DNA of 52,003 bases, taken from positions 10,225-62,227 of the forward strand of contig JAUNHH010000014.1 in assembly GCA_030524055.1 (NCBI GenBank), in the 5' to 3' direction. Of this stretch, positions 44,801 to 52,003 are shown in pieces. The translations under genes were made by a program, and so were the position numbers. Origin of the DNA: Actinomycetaceae bacterium. Lineage in GTDB: Bacteria; Actinomycetota; Actinomycetes; Actinomycetales; Actinomycetaceae. Each line of letters begins with the position of its first letter. Position 1 is the first letter of the stretch. Under the pieces are notes generated by a model. The model had not been told where the DNA came from. It ran no database searches and saw only the letters and a program-made list of their open reading frames with translations.

Positions 44801-44907
44801 TGGCCAGTGATAAGAGCACGTCAAGCGATAAAGCGGACTCTGGCACTGACGAGAAAGACACCTCCACTGACGCTGATCACGGCGTTTCAGATAGTGCCGA
44901 GAAGTAA
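41827..44907 (+). CDS. Membrane-anchored GH3 hydrolase with permuted domain order
   Basis: 1026 residues. A transmembrane helix near the N-terminus (about 16-42) and another near the C-terminus (about 943-963) hold the enzyme to the membrane. The GH3 C-terminal domain comes first (about 90-330, VLAKNEGGALPLN...GRAAADP...GGEGGDLTRD), then the fibronectin-III-like domain (about 375-510, VYPFGYGLSYTNF), and the catalytic barrel last (about 620-900), with nucleophile D870 in GFVITDFNL. This inverted order is known in a subset of GH3 enzymes. LVDMRGLPYDDPKWDQLLDSLTVDEM marks the start of the barrel. Confidence 0.85.
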   Translation: MAKKKAKTPMSNRKFVGIWGTLIAFLAVLLIVLNIAIGVFDKWIGTQWGAGEYKVTNSAAAQSWDTSYYTSDYEDLDSHASAASALIEEIEGEGIVLAKNEGGALPLNSGAKITMFGRAAADPVYGGAGSGSVDVSTAVNARTGLENAGFAINDAVYQTIATYAESNGRGEIVMDKEEESSYTIGELPVDQYKAQQSTFAGFKDAAVVFIGRPGGEGGDLTRDMSKWDPNPTPGQHQLELNKDERDLIELAKANFDKVVIVINASTTMELGDIQKDTGVDSILLVGSPGLSGFNAVGHVLAGKVNPSGHTSDIWAADFTKDPTYVNFGDFVYENLKVSYPSSALGNVASNQEISEEATFVNYQEGIYMGYRYYETAAAEGFINYNDAVVYPFGYGLSYTNFQWAVKGNTFGKVDGTIKVDVAVTNTGTVPGKDVVQVYYSAPYTKGGIEKSEVVLGGFAKTPIIAPGATETVTVEFPVEEMASYDYEGAKAYVLEKGTYEITVRTDSHTIAPQTQVLPYVVAETVTYGDDNPRASDAGVAGNRFNDVSAQFTDDPSETNKILNMSRADFAGTFPKAPTKEQRQAPDAVQSDFAVWNTKAMAQTASVQKPKTGVDTDLTLVDMRGLPYDDPKWDQLLDSLTVDEMSEVLLNGAYNSAAIPSIAKPAVVDLDGPAGFSSFINASINGPAYTSEFLIAQTWNVELGKKMGEMMGNESLLKKVSGWYAPAMNLHRSPFAGRNFEYYSEDPLLSGKMAAAVSQGAANKGLYTTLKHFALNDQETNRVNNGVATWATEQTIRELYLRPFEIAIKEVKVPVTYISDDKGTLAQSETGAMAVMSAFNRVGATWAGGSKPLMTGVLRQEWGFRGFVITDFNLYNYMSPDQGIYAGSDLTLSFAPSKAFEDTSSDFAVTNMRTATKNILYSVANSNAMVGLAPGATVTYTPPAWQYARWIITALVAALLAGGAFMVVRRVRAHSGNPVEDGAGTSSTAQAVLASDKSTSSDKADSGTDEKDTSTDADHGVSDSAEK
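42125..42137 (+). repeat. 13-mer repeat match in GH3 coding sequence
   Basis: Exact 13-base match read as N-E-G-G-A. Here the residues are also expected from the GH3 family (KNEGGALPL), so selection for protein sequence may explain it. Confidence 0.5.
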
Positions 44908-44925
44908 AGAAGGCATGAATAGCTA

Positions 44926-44969
44926 GGGGAGTACGGCCCCGAGTTGGCACCCGAAGGGCCGCACTCCCC
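44926..44969. terminator. Hairpin terminator
   Basis: GGGGAGTACGGCCC with GGGCCGCACTCCCC (one mismatch in 14 bp), 16-base loop, followed by GCTTCTTTT. Confidence 0.85.
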
Positions 44970-45023
44970 GCTTCTTTTACCGCAATATACGTCTAGATGA
45001 GTATTCAGGGAAAGGACTTTTTC

Positions 45024-47450
45024 GTGACTTCCGCATCGGATCTCACTCTTTTAGAGGCAGCAGCGCTCCTCAGTGGCGCCAGTGAATGGGACTCACGGGC
45101 TCTGCCCGCTAAAGGCATCCCATCCTTCGTCATGTCTGATGGACCTCACGGAATTCGCCGCCAATTAGGTAGTGGAGACCACCTCGGCATTGCCGCATCG
45201 GAACCCGCCACCTGTTTTCCCACCGCCGCCACAGTGGCGAATTCCTGGGACCCGAATCTCTGTGAAGAAATGGGCTCCGCCCTCGGATATGAGGCACGAA
45301 CCCTTGGCGTAGACGTCGTCCTTGGACCCGGCCTGAATATTAAGCGTTCCCCATTATGTGGCCGCAATTTCGAGTACTATTCCGAAGACCCACTTTTAGC
45401 CGGAAAAATGGCTGCTGGACTGGTTCGCGGAATTCAATCTCACGGCGTTGCTGCTACGCCAAAACATTATGCGGTGAATTCTCAGGAATTACGGCGAATG
45501 GCCTCAGATTCCATTATTGATGAGCGTACTCTGCGCGAAATCTACCTCACCGCTTTTGAAATCGTGGTGAAAGAGGCCTCGCCCCGGGCATTAATGTCCT
45601 CCTACAATAAAGTTAATGGCACCTATGCCCATGAAAATGCCCATCTCCTTATTGAGATTCTGCGGAAAGAATGGGGCTTTAATGGGATGGTCGTTTCCGA
45701 TTGGGGTGGATCGAATTCTGCTGTTGATGCCGTGAGCGGCGGCGGAAGTCTAGAAATGCCAGCGCCAGGACTATCCGGTGCCCGTGACATTGTTGAGGCG
45801 GTCAGCCGCGGGGAACTGGCAGAAGAGGATGTGCGGGCACGCGCGCAGGAAGTTCTCAACATTGCCTACCTGGCGCATTCTCACGGTTCACGGCCCGCCC
45901 CTCGCACCGAAGTGCACCACGATCTTGCCCGTCAAGTCGCCCGTGAAAGCGCCGTTTTGCTCCGTAATGATGGGACGCTACCGCTAGCGGCCGGAACGCG
46001 GGTGGCCATTATTGGCGATATGGCCACCACTCCCCGCTACCAGGGGTCAGGATCCTCCCAAGTCAATCCCACGAAGGTCGAGTCCCTGCGGGAGTCGATT
46101 GAGGGTAGCGGCCTGCAGATGGTGGGCTATGCCCAAGGATATGAACGCTTTGGGGCAGCCAACCAGGCCCTTATTGACGAGGCAGTCGTTCTGGCCAAGA
46201 AAGCTGACGCGCTGGTCTTAGCCATCGGGCTGGATGAATTATCTGAATCGGAAGGCATGGACCGCGCCCATCTGCGCCTCCCTCAGGTCCAAATCGATCT
46301 TCTGAATGCCCTGCGCGCCACAGGAGTTCCTCTTATTGGGGTGCTCTCTACAGGAGCGCCCATTGAGACCTCCTGGGATGGGCACTGCAATGCCCTCCTC
46401 CATATGTGCCTGTCTGGGCAAGCAGGGGGTGCGGCCGCGTGGGATATTGTGTCGGGCGCTGCCAACCCCAGTGGGCATTTAGCGGAAACGTGGCCACTGG
46501 CATTAGACGACCATCCCACAGCCGATATTTTCCCCGCCACCGGTCGCTACGCACTGTACCGTGAAGGCCCCTATGTGGGATATCGCTATTTCACTACCGC
46601 AGGCAAAAAAGTCGCCTACCCCTTTGGCTGGGGGCTGAGCTATTCCTCCTTTGAGTTCAGCGATCTTCGTATTGACGAGGGCGGGGCGCATGTGCGTATT
46701 CACAATACTTCCGAGCGTGAAGGCGCTGATGTGATTCAGCTTTATGTGACACCACCAGGGGCCGTCTGGGGGCCGACACGGGTTTTACGTGCCTTTACGA
46801 AAGTCACTGTGCCTGCGGGCGACGAAAAAGACGTCACCCTGCCCTTTGATGACTACACATTCCGCCACTTCGATACTGCCACTGGCACATGGCTGCGAGA
46901 AAAAGGGGAGTGGACTATTGCGGTAGGCCATCATTGCAATGACCTTCCACTATCAGGAACACTCACAATAGAGGGCGACACTATTGCCGCTAATCCAGAT
47001 ATTCCTGAGGTATATCGCACGGGCCAGGTCCGCAGCGTGAAAGACGCCGATTTTGCTATCCTTTTAGGCCGGCATATTCCCCAGGAAGACGCCAGTCGCG
47101 CATTGCAAGCTGATGATCCATTGTCAGCAATGAGCCGTGCAAAAAATCCCTTGGCACGCCTTGCTGCCAGATTTATTGATAGTCGGCGCCGCGCCGCAGA
47201 AAAACGCGGAAAACCAGATCTCAATATTCTTTTCGTCCAGAATATGCCTTTTAGAGCCATTGGGAAGATGACGCATGGAGCTGTCCCTCCAGCCGCTGTT
47301 GAAGGAATCGTCGATCTGGTCAATGGACATTTCTGGAAGGGCGCTAGCCGCGTTATTGGCATTGTCTGGAAAGCGCGGCGCCTTGACCGAAACACTCAAC
47401 GTATCCTCGATGGTTTATCGAGTGACATCCCCCTCTCAAAGACACAATAA
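45024..47450 (+). CDS. GH3 beta-glucosidase, probably cytosolic
   Basis: 808 residues from GTG 45024, chosen because GGAAAGGA lies seven bases before it; ATG 44997 has no ribosome-binding site. Standard order: barrel (about 1-260, nucleophile D226 in GMVVSDWGG), C-terminal domain (about 300-540, LLRNDGTLPLAAGTRVAIIGD), fibronectin-III-like domain (about 545-690, VAYPFGWGLSYSSFEF). An extra helical tail (about 690-808) is not typical. RIDEGGAHVRI in the FnIII domain is encoded by an exact 13-mer. No signal peptide. Confidence 0.9.
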   Translation: MTSASDLTLLEAAALLSGASEWDSRALPAKGIPSFVMSDGPHGIRRQLGSGDHLGIAASEPATCFPTAATVANSWDPNLCEEMGSALGYEARTLGVDVVLGPGLNIKRSPLCGRNFEYYSEDPLLAGKMAAGLVRGIQSHGVAATPKHYAVNSQELRRMASDSIIDERTLREIYLTAFEIVVKEASPRALMSSYNKVNGTYAHENAHLLIEILRKEWGFNGMVVSDWGGSNSAVDAVSGGGSLEMPAPGLSGARDIVEAVSRGELAEEDVRARAQEVLNIAYLAHSHGSRPAPRTEVHHDLARQVARESAVLLRNDGTLPLAAGTRVAIIGDMATTPRYQGSGSSQVNPTKVESLRESIEGSGLQMVGYAQGYERFGAANQALIDEAVVLAKKADALVLAIGLDELSESEGMDRAHLRLPQVQIDLLNALRATGVPLIGVLSTGAPIETSWDGHCNALLHMCLSGQAGGAAAWDIVSGAANPSGHLAETWPLALDDHPTADIFPATGRYALYREGPYVGYRYFTTAGKKVAYPFGWGLSYSSFEFSDLRIDEGGAHVRIHNTSEREGADVIQLYVTPPGAVWGPTRVLRAFTKVTVPAGDEKDVTLPFDDYTFRHFDTATGTWLREKGEWTIAVGHHCNDLPLSGTLTIEGDTIAANPDIPEVYRTGQVRSVKDADFAILLGRHIPQEDASRALQADDPLSAMSRAKNPLARLAARFIDSRRRAAEKRGKPDLNILFVQNMPFRAIGKMTHGAVPPAAVEGIVDLVNGHFWKGASRVIGIVWKARRLDRNTQRILDGLSSDIPLSKTQ
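46671..46687 (+). repeat. 13-mer repeat, exact copy in the GH3 FnIII domain
   Basis: ATTGACGAGGGCGGGGC in sense, read as I-D-E-G-G-A between two beta strands (FEFSDLR and HVRIHN). Confidence 0.85.
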
Positions 47451-47458
47451 GGAAGCCC

Positions 47459-48085
47459 ATGTTTCAGCCGATTATTGCCTGGTGGAAGCGCTTTGAAAAG
47501 CGCCATGAAACTGGCGCCCAATTCCTTGTCTTCTTTATTGTCTCTAATGGGGTGACGATCCTCCAAGCCCTCCTCATGCCTATTTTTAAGTGGGGCTTTG
47601 GTTTTACTTCGCTGGTGGCAATCCCCTTCCAATTTCTCCCAATTGGAATGGATGGGGAACGCGTGCTCTATATGTTCGACTATGCCGCTGGCCCCGTCCG
47701 TCCTGACGGGCTTGGCGGCGGATTAGCCTATTTCCTGGCTGTCGAAATCACCCTCCTCATTGCGCAAGTCATTAACTTCTATGCTCAGCGCAATATCACC
47801 TTTAAATCCAATGTTCCCGTGTGGTGGGCAGCCATGTGGTACGCCATCGCCTATGTCTTTATTACGATCTTCGCGGCCTGGGCACAGGTGCTCTATAAAG
47901 GCCCGATCTACGCCTTCTTCCAGAACCTCATGGGACACGGCCCCGGGCAAACCACGGCCGACATGATCACGATGCTCATTAACTCAATGATCTGTTTCTG
48001 GGTCTTCTTCCCAATTTTCAAGGTGATCTTCCGATCCAAGGAAGAAAGCCCTGAAGAACCAGCTCAAGCGGTTGCGTCAGTGTGA
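47459..48085 (+). CDS. GtrA-family membrane protein
   Basis: 208 residues with four predicted transmembrane helices and the signature NFYAQRNITFKSN. GtrA-type proteins are thought to flip or hold polyprenyl-linked sugars for cell-surface glycosylation. AAGGAAG precedes the ATG, eight bases after the GH3 stop. The GT2 gene begins 18 bases after its stop, suggesting a functional pair. Confidence 0.88.
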   Translation: MFQPIIAWWKRFEKRHETGAQFLVFFIVSNGVTILQALLMPIFKWGFGFTSLVAIPFQFLPIGMDGERVLYMFDYAAGPVRPDGLGGGLAYFLAVEITLLIAQVINFYAQRNITFKSNVPVWWAAMWYAIAYVFITIFAAWAQVLYKGPIYAFFQNLMGHGPGQTTADMITMLINSMICFWVFFPIFKVIFRSKEESPEEPAQAVASV

Positions 48086-48103
48086 GTCAGGCGACGATTC
48101 AGC

Positions 48104-49228
48104 GTGCGAGTTGAGAAAAGCGGCCCGGAAAAATTGCCGGACGGTACACAGGTGGGGCACGATGGTGAGGTGACTTCTCCCCAGCACGAGGGCGGCGCCC
48201 CCGATACCCCCGCTCCGCTCCTGTCGGTTATTGTGCCGGCCTACAACTCCCAGGACTATTTGGACCGGGCTCTCCAGTCCCTTGTTGGCTATGGGGATGA
48301 GGTGGAAGTTCTCATCGTTAATGACGGCTCAAGCGACAAAACAGCCGAAATGGCAGACGCATGGGCCGCCAAACACCCTGGCAGGATTAAAGCCATCCAC
48401 CAGGCCAATGCTGGTCACGGTGGCGCGCTGAATACGGGTATCCGCCACGCTACAGGGATTCACCTGAAAGTCCTCGACTCTGATGACTGGATGGACCGGC
48501 AAGCTCTGCGTGAGGTCCTGAACCTCCTGCGCGATATGCGCGACCGTGGAGAAACCCTTGACCTTCTGGTCACGAACTACGTGTATGAAAAGGTCGGCCG
48601 CGCCCACAAAATGGTCATCCGCTACCGCAATGTGCTGCCTGAAGGACGCACCATTGGGTGGGATGAAATGAAGCGCTGCCGCTATGAGCAGTACATGATG
48701 ATGCACGCCCTGGCGTTCCGCACTGAATTAGTGCGCGAATCAGGAATGGTCCTGCCAGAGAAAACCTTCTACGTGGACTATCTCTACTCCCACGTGCCGC
48801 TTCCCTTGGTCCATACCATTCGTTACCTTGACGTGGACCTCTATCGCTACTTTATTGGCCGCGAAGACCAGTCAGTCAACGACAAGGTGATGTTGACTCG
48901 GATTGATCAGCTTCTACGGGTCAATCGCGGAATGATTGAGGCCATGCCAAAGCGTTCCTCAGTGCCGAGGAATCTCTACCGCTATATGGCGCATTACTTG
49001 AGGATTAACTCCGTGTCCTGTTCGGTAATGCTGATGCGGTCAGGCACTCCAGAGCATTTGGAAGCCAAAGAACGCATGTGGCGAGAATTCGCTGAATATA
49101 ATCCTGAAGCCTATGAGGCGGTCACATCGGATCTCCTGGGTCGCATTATTACCCTGCGCGGTCCTATTGGGCGCATGTTGGCCCTCGGTGGCTACCAGGT
49201 CTCCCGGAGAGTTCTCGGCTATAACTAG
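48104..49228 (+). CDS. Family 2 glycosyltransferase
   Basis: 374 residues in the longest frame (GTG 48104). GT-A core: LLSVIVPAYNSQDYLDRAL (about 40), VLIVNDGSSDKT (about 70), and LDSDDWMD with the metal-binding DxD (about 126). The first 38 residues are outside the fold and include HEGGAPD, encoded by a one-mismatch 13-mer (48186-48198). The true start is uncertain; other GTG codons at 48152 and 48170 are in frame. Its stop overlaps the stop of the converging sensor kinase gene. Confidence 0.87.
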   Translation: MRVEKSGPEKLPDGTQVGHDGEVTSPQHEGGAPDTPAPLLSVIVPAYNSQDYLDRALQSLVGYGDEVEVLIVNDGSSDKTAEMADAWAAKHPGRIKAIHQANAGHGGALNTGIRHATGIHLKVLDSDDWMDRQALREVLNLLRDMRDRGETLDLLVTNYVYEKVGRAHKMVIRYRNVLPEGRTIGWDEMKRCRYEQYMMMHALAFRTELVRESGMVLPEKTFYVDYLYSHVPLPLVHTIRYLDVDLYRYFIGREDQSVNDKVMLTRIDQLLRVNRGMIEAMPKRSSVPRNLYRYMAHYLRINSVSCSVMLMRSGTPEHLEAKERMWREFAEYNPEAYEAVTSDLLGRIITLRGPIGRMLALGGYQVSRRVLGYN

Positions 49229-50571
49229 GCGCCCTGGGGCCCGCTCGTGGTGGAGGGGAGGAGTACCACCAGGGTGAACCAATTCCCGCTAATGTGAGTG
49301 GTCACCTCTCCACCATAGGTACGCGCCGTCCAGCGAATAGATTTCACGCCAATACCGTGCCCGCTTCGCTGGGGTTTAAGTGTGGCAAGTTCTCCGTCCT
49401 CGTTTCTGCGCAGTCGCCCATCAAACCAATTCTCTACGCGCAGTACTGTCATTGACCCTTGAGAGTGAAGGGCCAGCGTAATGAGCCGCTTTTCTGGGTC
49501 AGAAACACGCATACTGGCTTCAATGGCATTATCGAGGGCATTACCAAAAAGCGTGGCGACATCAATAGAAGACATGTCATTGAGTAATGTTCCGTCAGCT
49601 ACGGCAGTAAAAGTAATTCCTGCTGCCTGACAGGTGGAAGCTTTAGAGGATAAGACAATATCGAGGACGGGGCTGCCCGTATGAAATTGCTGTCCGATTT
49701 CCCCAATTGAGCGTTCTAACTCCTCGAAATGCGCAACGGTGCGCTGTGGATCAAGTTCAGCACGAATGAGAGCAATATGGTGTTTCAGGTCATGATGGGC
49801 ACGCCCAATCGCCTCAATTTCTGCTTTGGATTGTAAATACTGGGCATGTTGGGCTTTTAAGGTGGCTTCAATGCTGGCCAGTTCCGCAGCCATACGTCCC
49901 TCGAGAATACGTTCTACCTGGGCATAAAGAGCGACCACTCCGCACAGATCCACCAGCGTGCGAATATAAAACACTTCGGTCCCCATTCGCCCAGAAAATG
50001 GGGTGAGAATAGTCAGGAAAGACAAATTCGACATGAGGAAAGTAATCAGCGCAATGGCAAGTGATGTCCAGGTTTCGGCATGACTTACTGTGGGGATTTC
50101 GTCCTCAGGCCCGTAGTGGCGTTTCTCCGCATAAAAGGCAATGGCGAAGGCAGCAGTGTACACAGCGAAAGTAATTCCTAATGCCAAAGGTGAAGCGGGA
50201 TGGGGATCAGCGGAAAACCAGACCACGAGTTGCCACGCCAAAGACTGGACAAACTCAGCGAGTACAAATGCTCGTGCCGTTAAATGCCAGGTAAATCCTG
50301 GTTGCATCCGGCAAAATGACCCGATAATGCCAGACATTGCCACCACTGATGCCAGCATTCCCGGCACCCACCAGACAATATCAAGGTGATCAGCACATAG
50401 GTGAATGGCAATGAGGGCGCTCAATCCGATGCCCAAAATTATCAGTCGCCGCAGAAGAGTAATCCTCCCGCTACGCCACAGGTAATTGGCGTATACCACG
50501 CAAGCACTCCACTGGGCTACGGCAGTGTAAATCCGGGGAATATCCGGCAGTGTCTCCCATAACTCATGCAT
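49225..50571 (-). CDS. Membrane sensor histidine kinase (AgrC/LytS-like, GHKL)
   Basis: 448 residues. About six or seven transmembrane helices occupy residues 15-225, followed by a coiled dimerisation helix with phosphoacceptor H260 (HHDLKHH) and a GHKL ATPase: N-box FGNALDNAIEAS (about 342-353), then GHGIGVKSI (about 405). Paired with the LytTR regulator 33 bases upstream. This type of kinase often senses peptides. I find no signal-peptide precursor gene near it. Confidence 0.9.
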   Translation of the reverse strand: MHELWETLPDIPRIYTAVAQWSACVVYANYLWRSGRITLLRRLIILGIGLSALIAIHLCADHLDIVWWVPGMLASVVAMSGIIGSFCRMQPGFTWHLTARAFVLAEFVQSLAWQLVVWFSADPHPASPLALGITFAVYTAAFAIAFYAEKRHYGPEDEIPTVSHAETWTSLAIALITFLMSNLSFLTILTPFSGRMGTEVFYIRTLVDLCGVVALYAQVERILEGRMAAELASIEATLKAQHAQYLQSKAEIEAIGRAHHDLKHHIALIRAELDPQRTVAHFEELERSIGEIGQQFHTGSPVLDIVLSSKASTCQAAGITFTAVADGTLLNDMSSIDVATLFGNALDNAIEASMRVSDPEKRLITLALHSQGSMTVLRVENWFDGRLRRNEDGELATLKPQRSGHGIGVKSIRWTARTYGGEVTTHISGNWFTLVVLLPSTTSGPQGA

Positions 50572-50604
50572 CGGGATCTACCACTATCTGAGTACGCCCT
50601 CTCA

Positions 50605-51315
50605 TTACCGCACCCCTCCAAGAAACTCAGTTAACGCTGAGAGAAAAGCTTTTTTACGGGGCCGAGAAATACGTAATTCTGTGCCGCCACTCATATGGCA
50701 ACTTTGATTGCGTACTCCTTGAACATGAGCAAGATTCACCAGATAACAGGAATTAGAGCGGAAGAAAGAATGCGGCTCCAACTGAGCTTCCATATCTTTC
50801 AGTGTCCCGTTAAGCGTAATATTTTCTTTCGTTGTATAGACGACAAGGCGGTGTTTAATCGACTCAATATAGATAATGTCGCTAATATCGACTCTCTGTA
50901 ATGTGGTGCCGCTGTGAAGGGTAAGCGATACAGGTTTGCGTTTCCTCACCGTCGCAATACAGCGAGTGAGTTCCTGCTCGAATGCAAACCAGGGGAGGGG
51001 CTTAAGTAAATAGGACAAGGCGTCAACTTCATAGCCTTTAATTGCGAATTGTGGGGCCGAAGTAATAAAGATCAGGACCACTTGATCATCAAGAGTGCGA
51101 ATATGGCGCGCAGCAGTGAGACCGTCAATATGCTCCATTTGAATATCAAGGAGCACAATGTCATAGATGGGCCGGTAGTGAGAAAGAATTCGTGCCCCGT
51201 CCTCGTAAATATCAATGGAGAAAGTGACGTCATGTGCGCTTTCGTAACGTTCTAAATAGTCAAGAAGGAGTTTTTGGGCACTAGGGTCATCTTCGACAAT
51301 GCCAATGCGGAACAT
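50605..51315 (-). CDS. LytTR-family response regulator
   Basis: 236 residues. Receiver domain (about 1-120) with D8, D9, phospho-D57 (VLLDIQM), T85 and K106; LytTR DNA-binding domain (about 135-230, LHSGTTLQRVDISDIIYIES...FFRSNSCYLVNLAHVQ). Partner of the downstream kinase. Targets unknown; the adjacent AEC gene and glycosyltransferase locus are candidates. Confidence 0.93.
   Translation of the reverse strand: MFRIGIVEDDPSAQKLLLDYLERYESAHDVTFSIDIYEDGARILSHYRPIYDIVLLDIQMEHIDGLTAARHIRTLDDQVVLIFITSAPQFAIKGYEVDALSYLLKPLPWFAFEQELTRCIATVRKRKPVSLTLHSGTTLQRVDISDIIYIESIKHRLVVYTTKENITLNGTLKDMEAQLEPHSFFRSNSCYLVNLAHVQGVRNQSCHMSGGTELRISRPRKKAFLSALTEFLGGVR
51194..51210 (-). repeat. 13-mer repeat, one mismatch in the response-regulator gene
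   Basis: ATTTACGAGGACGGGGC, read Y-E-D-G-A. The protein context can explain it, so its membership is uncertain. Confidence 0.4.
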
Positions 51316-51471
51316 TATTCTCTCCTTTCTCTGCGTAAGATTTTATCCATCTGGGGCACTCACAATTGGCTGATAGACATAACTGACACCAAATTGCAGC
51401 TTTATTCGCTTCCGCTGTTGCGGTGATGGACGCGAAAGGGAACTCTGACCCTGCCCTGGTAGCGTGGCAAT

Positions 51472-52003
51472 ATGCTCCTCGTTGCCCAAGCGGTTGCCAC
51501 TATTGCCCTAGTGATCCTCGTGGGTTTTATTGCTCGGCGATGTGGAGCTCTAGGCGGGGAGACCACCAAGGTGCTCGCTGACCTGACTTACTGGGTGCTG
51601 GCTCCCGCCCTGCTTTTTCACACCCTTGCGGCAGCGGATTTGCCTGCTGTGGTGGGGCGGCCATTAGTGATTGCTGCCCTTGCCGGAGTGGCATCTGCAC
51701 TGTTTTTTGCCGCCATTGGGCGGTGGGTTCTTCGGTTGAATGCTGCGGATCTGACTGTGGGGGCAATGGGAGCCAGTCAGAATAATGCCGCCTATGTGGG
51801 TATTCCCGTTGCCCTTCTTGTTCTGGGGGATGCGGGACATGCCATTCCCATTATTGTGTTCCAACTGGGAGCACTGACGCCAACCTTTTTTGTTCTGGTG
51901 GATGTGGTCGCCAGGCAGACTCGTCCTACAGTGCGTGCAGTGGCTGCAATGGTTATCCGCAACCCCATGGTGGTGGCCGCAGCAACGGGAATAGCGGTGT
52001 CAG
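51472..52003 (+). CDS. AEC-family transporter, 3' end beyond the window
   Basis: Open to the window edge, 177 residues seen. Transmembrane helices follow each other from the start (MLLVAQAVATIALVILVGFIA), then LADLTYWVLAPALLFHTLA and GAMGASQNNAAYVGIPVALLVLGD, the auxin-efflux-carrier family motifs with the conserved N-x-x-Y-x-G-x-P crossover. It probably moves a carboxylate or amino acid. ATG 51472 has a weak ribosome-binding site. Confidence 0.85.
   Translation, partial: MLLVAQAVATIALVILVGFIARRCGALGGETTKVLADLTYWVLAPALLFHTLAAADLPAVVGRPLVIAALAGVASALFFAAIGRWVLRLNAADLTVGAMGASQNNAAYVGIPVALLVLGDAGHAIPIIVFQLGALTPTFFVLVDVVARQTRPTVRAVAAMVIRNPMVVAAATGIAVS

Overview
This is a 52-kb chromosomal stretch of a moderately high-GC actinobacterium. 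Gene content and protein style (zinc-independent 'C-minus' ribosomal proteins under a Zur-like site, oligoribonuclease, EttA, a MacB-like fused ABC exporter, several GH3 beta-glucosidases) suggest the Actinomycetaceae (Actinomyces/Schaalia-like). That placement is inferred from protein character, not from a database search.

Layout. 0-8 kb: a tRNA-Lys end, an MntR-like metalloregulator, a HIT hydrolase, leuS, a Nei/Fpg DNA glycosylase, an alpha/beta hydrolase and a GNAT enzyme. 8-13 kb: an envelope module (secreted protein, lipoprotein, peptidoglycan-binding adaptor, fused ATPase-permease). 13-18 kb: cysE and cysK, a YigZ protein, then a zinc-starvation locus in which a CobW-like protein is divergent from rpmB-rpmG-rpsN-rpmE2-rpmJ with a near-palindromic Zur-type box between them, followed by a C-minus rpmF. 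18-21 kb: an AT-richer accessory patch with a DUF2185/Imm33-like protein, a Schlafen/AlbA-like protein and decayed repeats. 21-24.5 kb: a Mn/Zn ABC importer with a DtxR/MntR-like operator upstream. 24.6-28.2 kb: an orphan HicB-like protein, tRNA-Arg(TCT), about 1 kb of repeat-rich non-coding DNA, an OmpR-type winged-helix protein and two divergently transcribed paralogous exported proteins of unknown function. 28-34 kb: ilvA, orn, a three-box DnaA cluster ahead of an ssb paralogue, ettA and tesB. 34-38.5 kb: PTS EIIA and EIIB components, malQ and a Cof-type phosphatase. 38.7-47.5 kb: three GH3 glycosidases (lipoprotein, membrane-anchored with permuted domain order, cytosolic) and a small lipoprotein. 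47.5-52 kb: GtrA-like protein, GT2 glycosyltransferase, LytTR two-component system and the start of an AEC transporter.

The most striking signal belongs to no gene. A short motif, ACGAGGGCGGGGC (usually preceded by ATTG, ATGG or similar), occurs 13 times exactly and about 23 times with at most one mismatch, on both strands, between and inside genes. Exact copies would be expected well under 0.01 times by chance. Sense copies inside genes are read as D/H-E-G-G-A and lie in termini or loops; two inverted pairs form long hairpins, one acting as a likely terminator and one inserted in the glycosylase gene. The pattern resembles a DNA-uptake-sequence-like or mobile palindromic element. A second intergenic repeat family (GCGGTTTGTCAGTC) is present near 1.6 kb and 25.4 kb.
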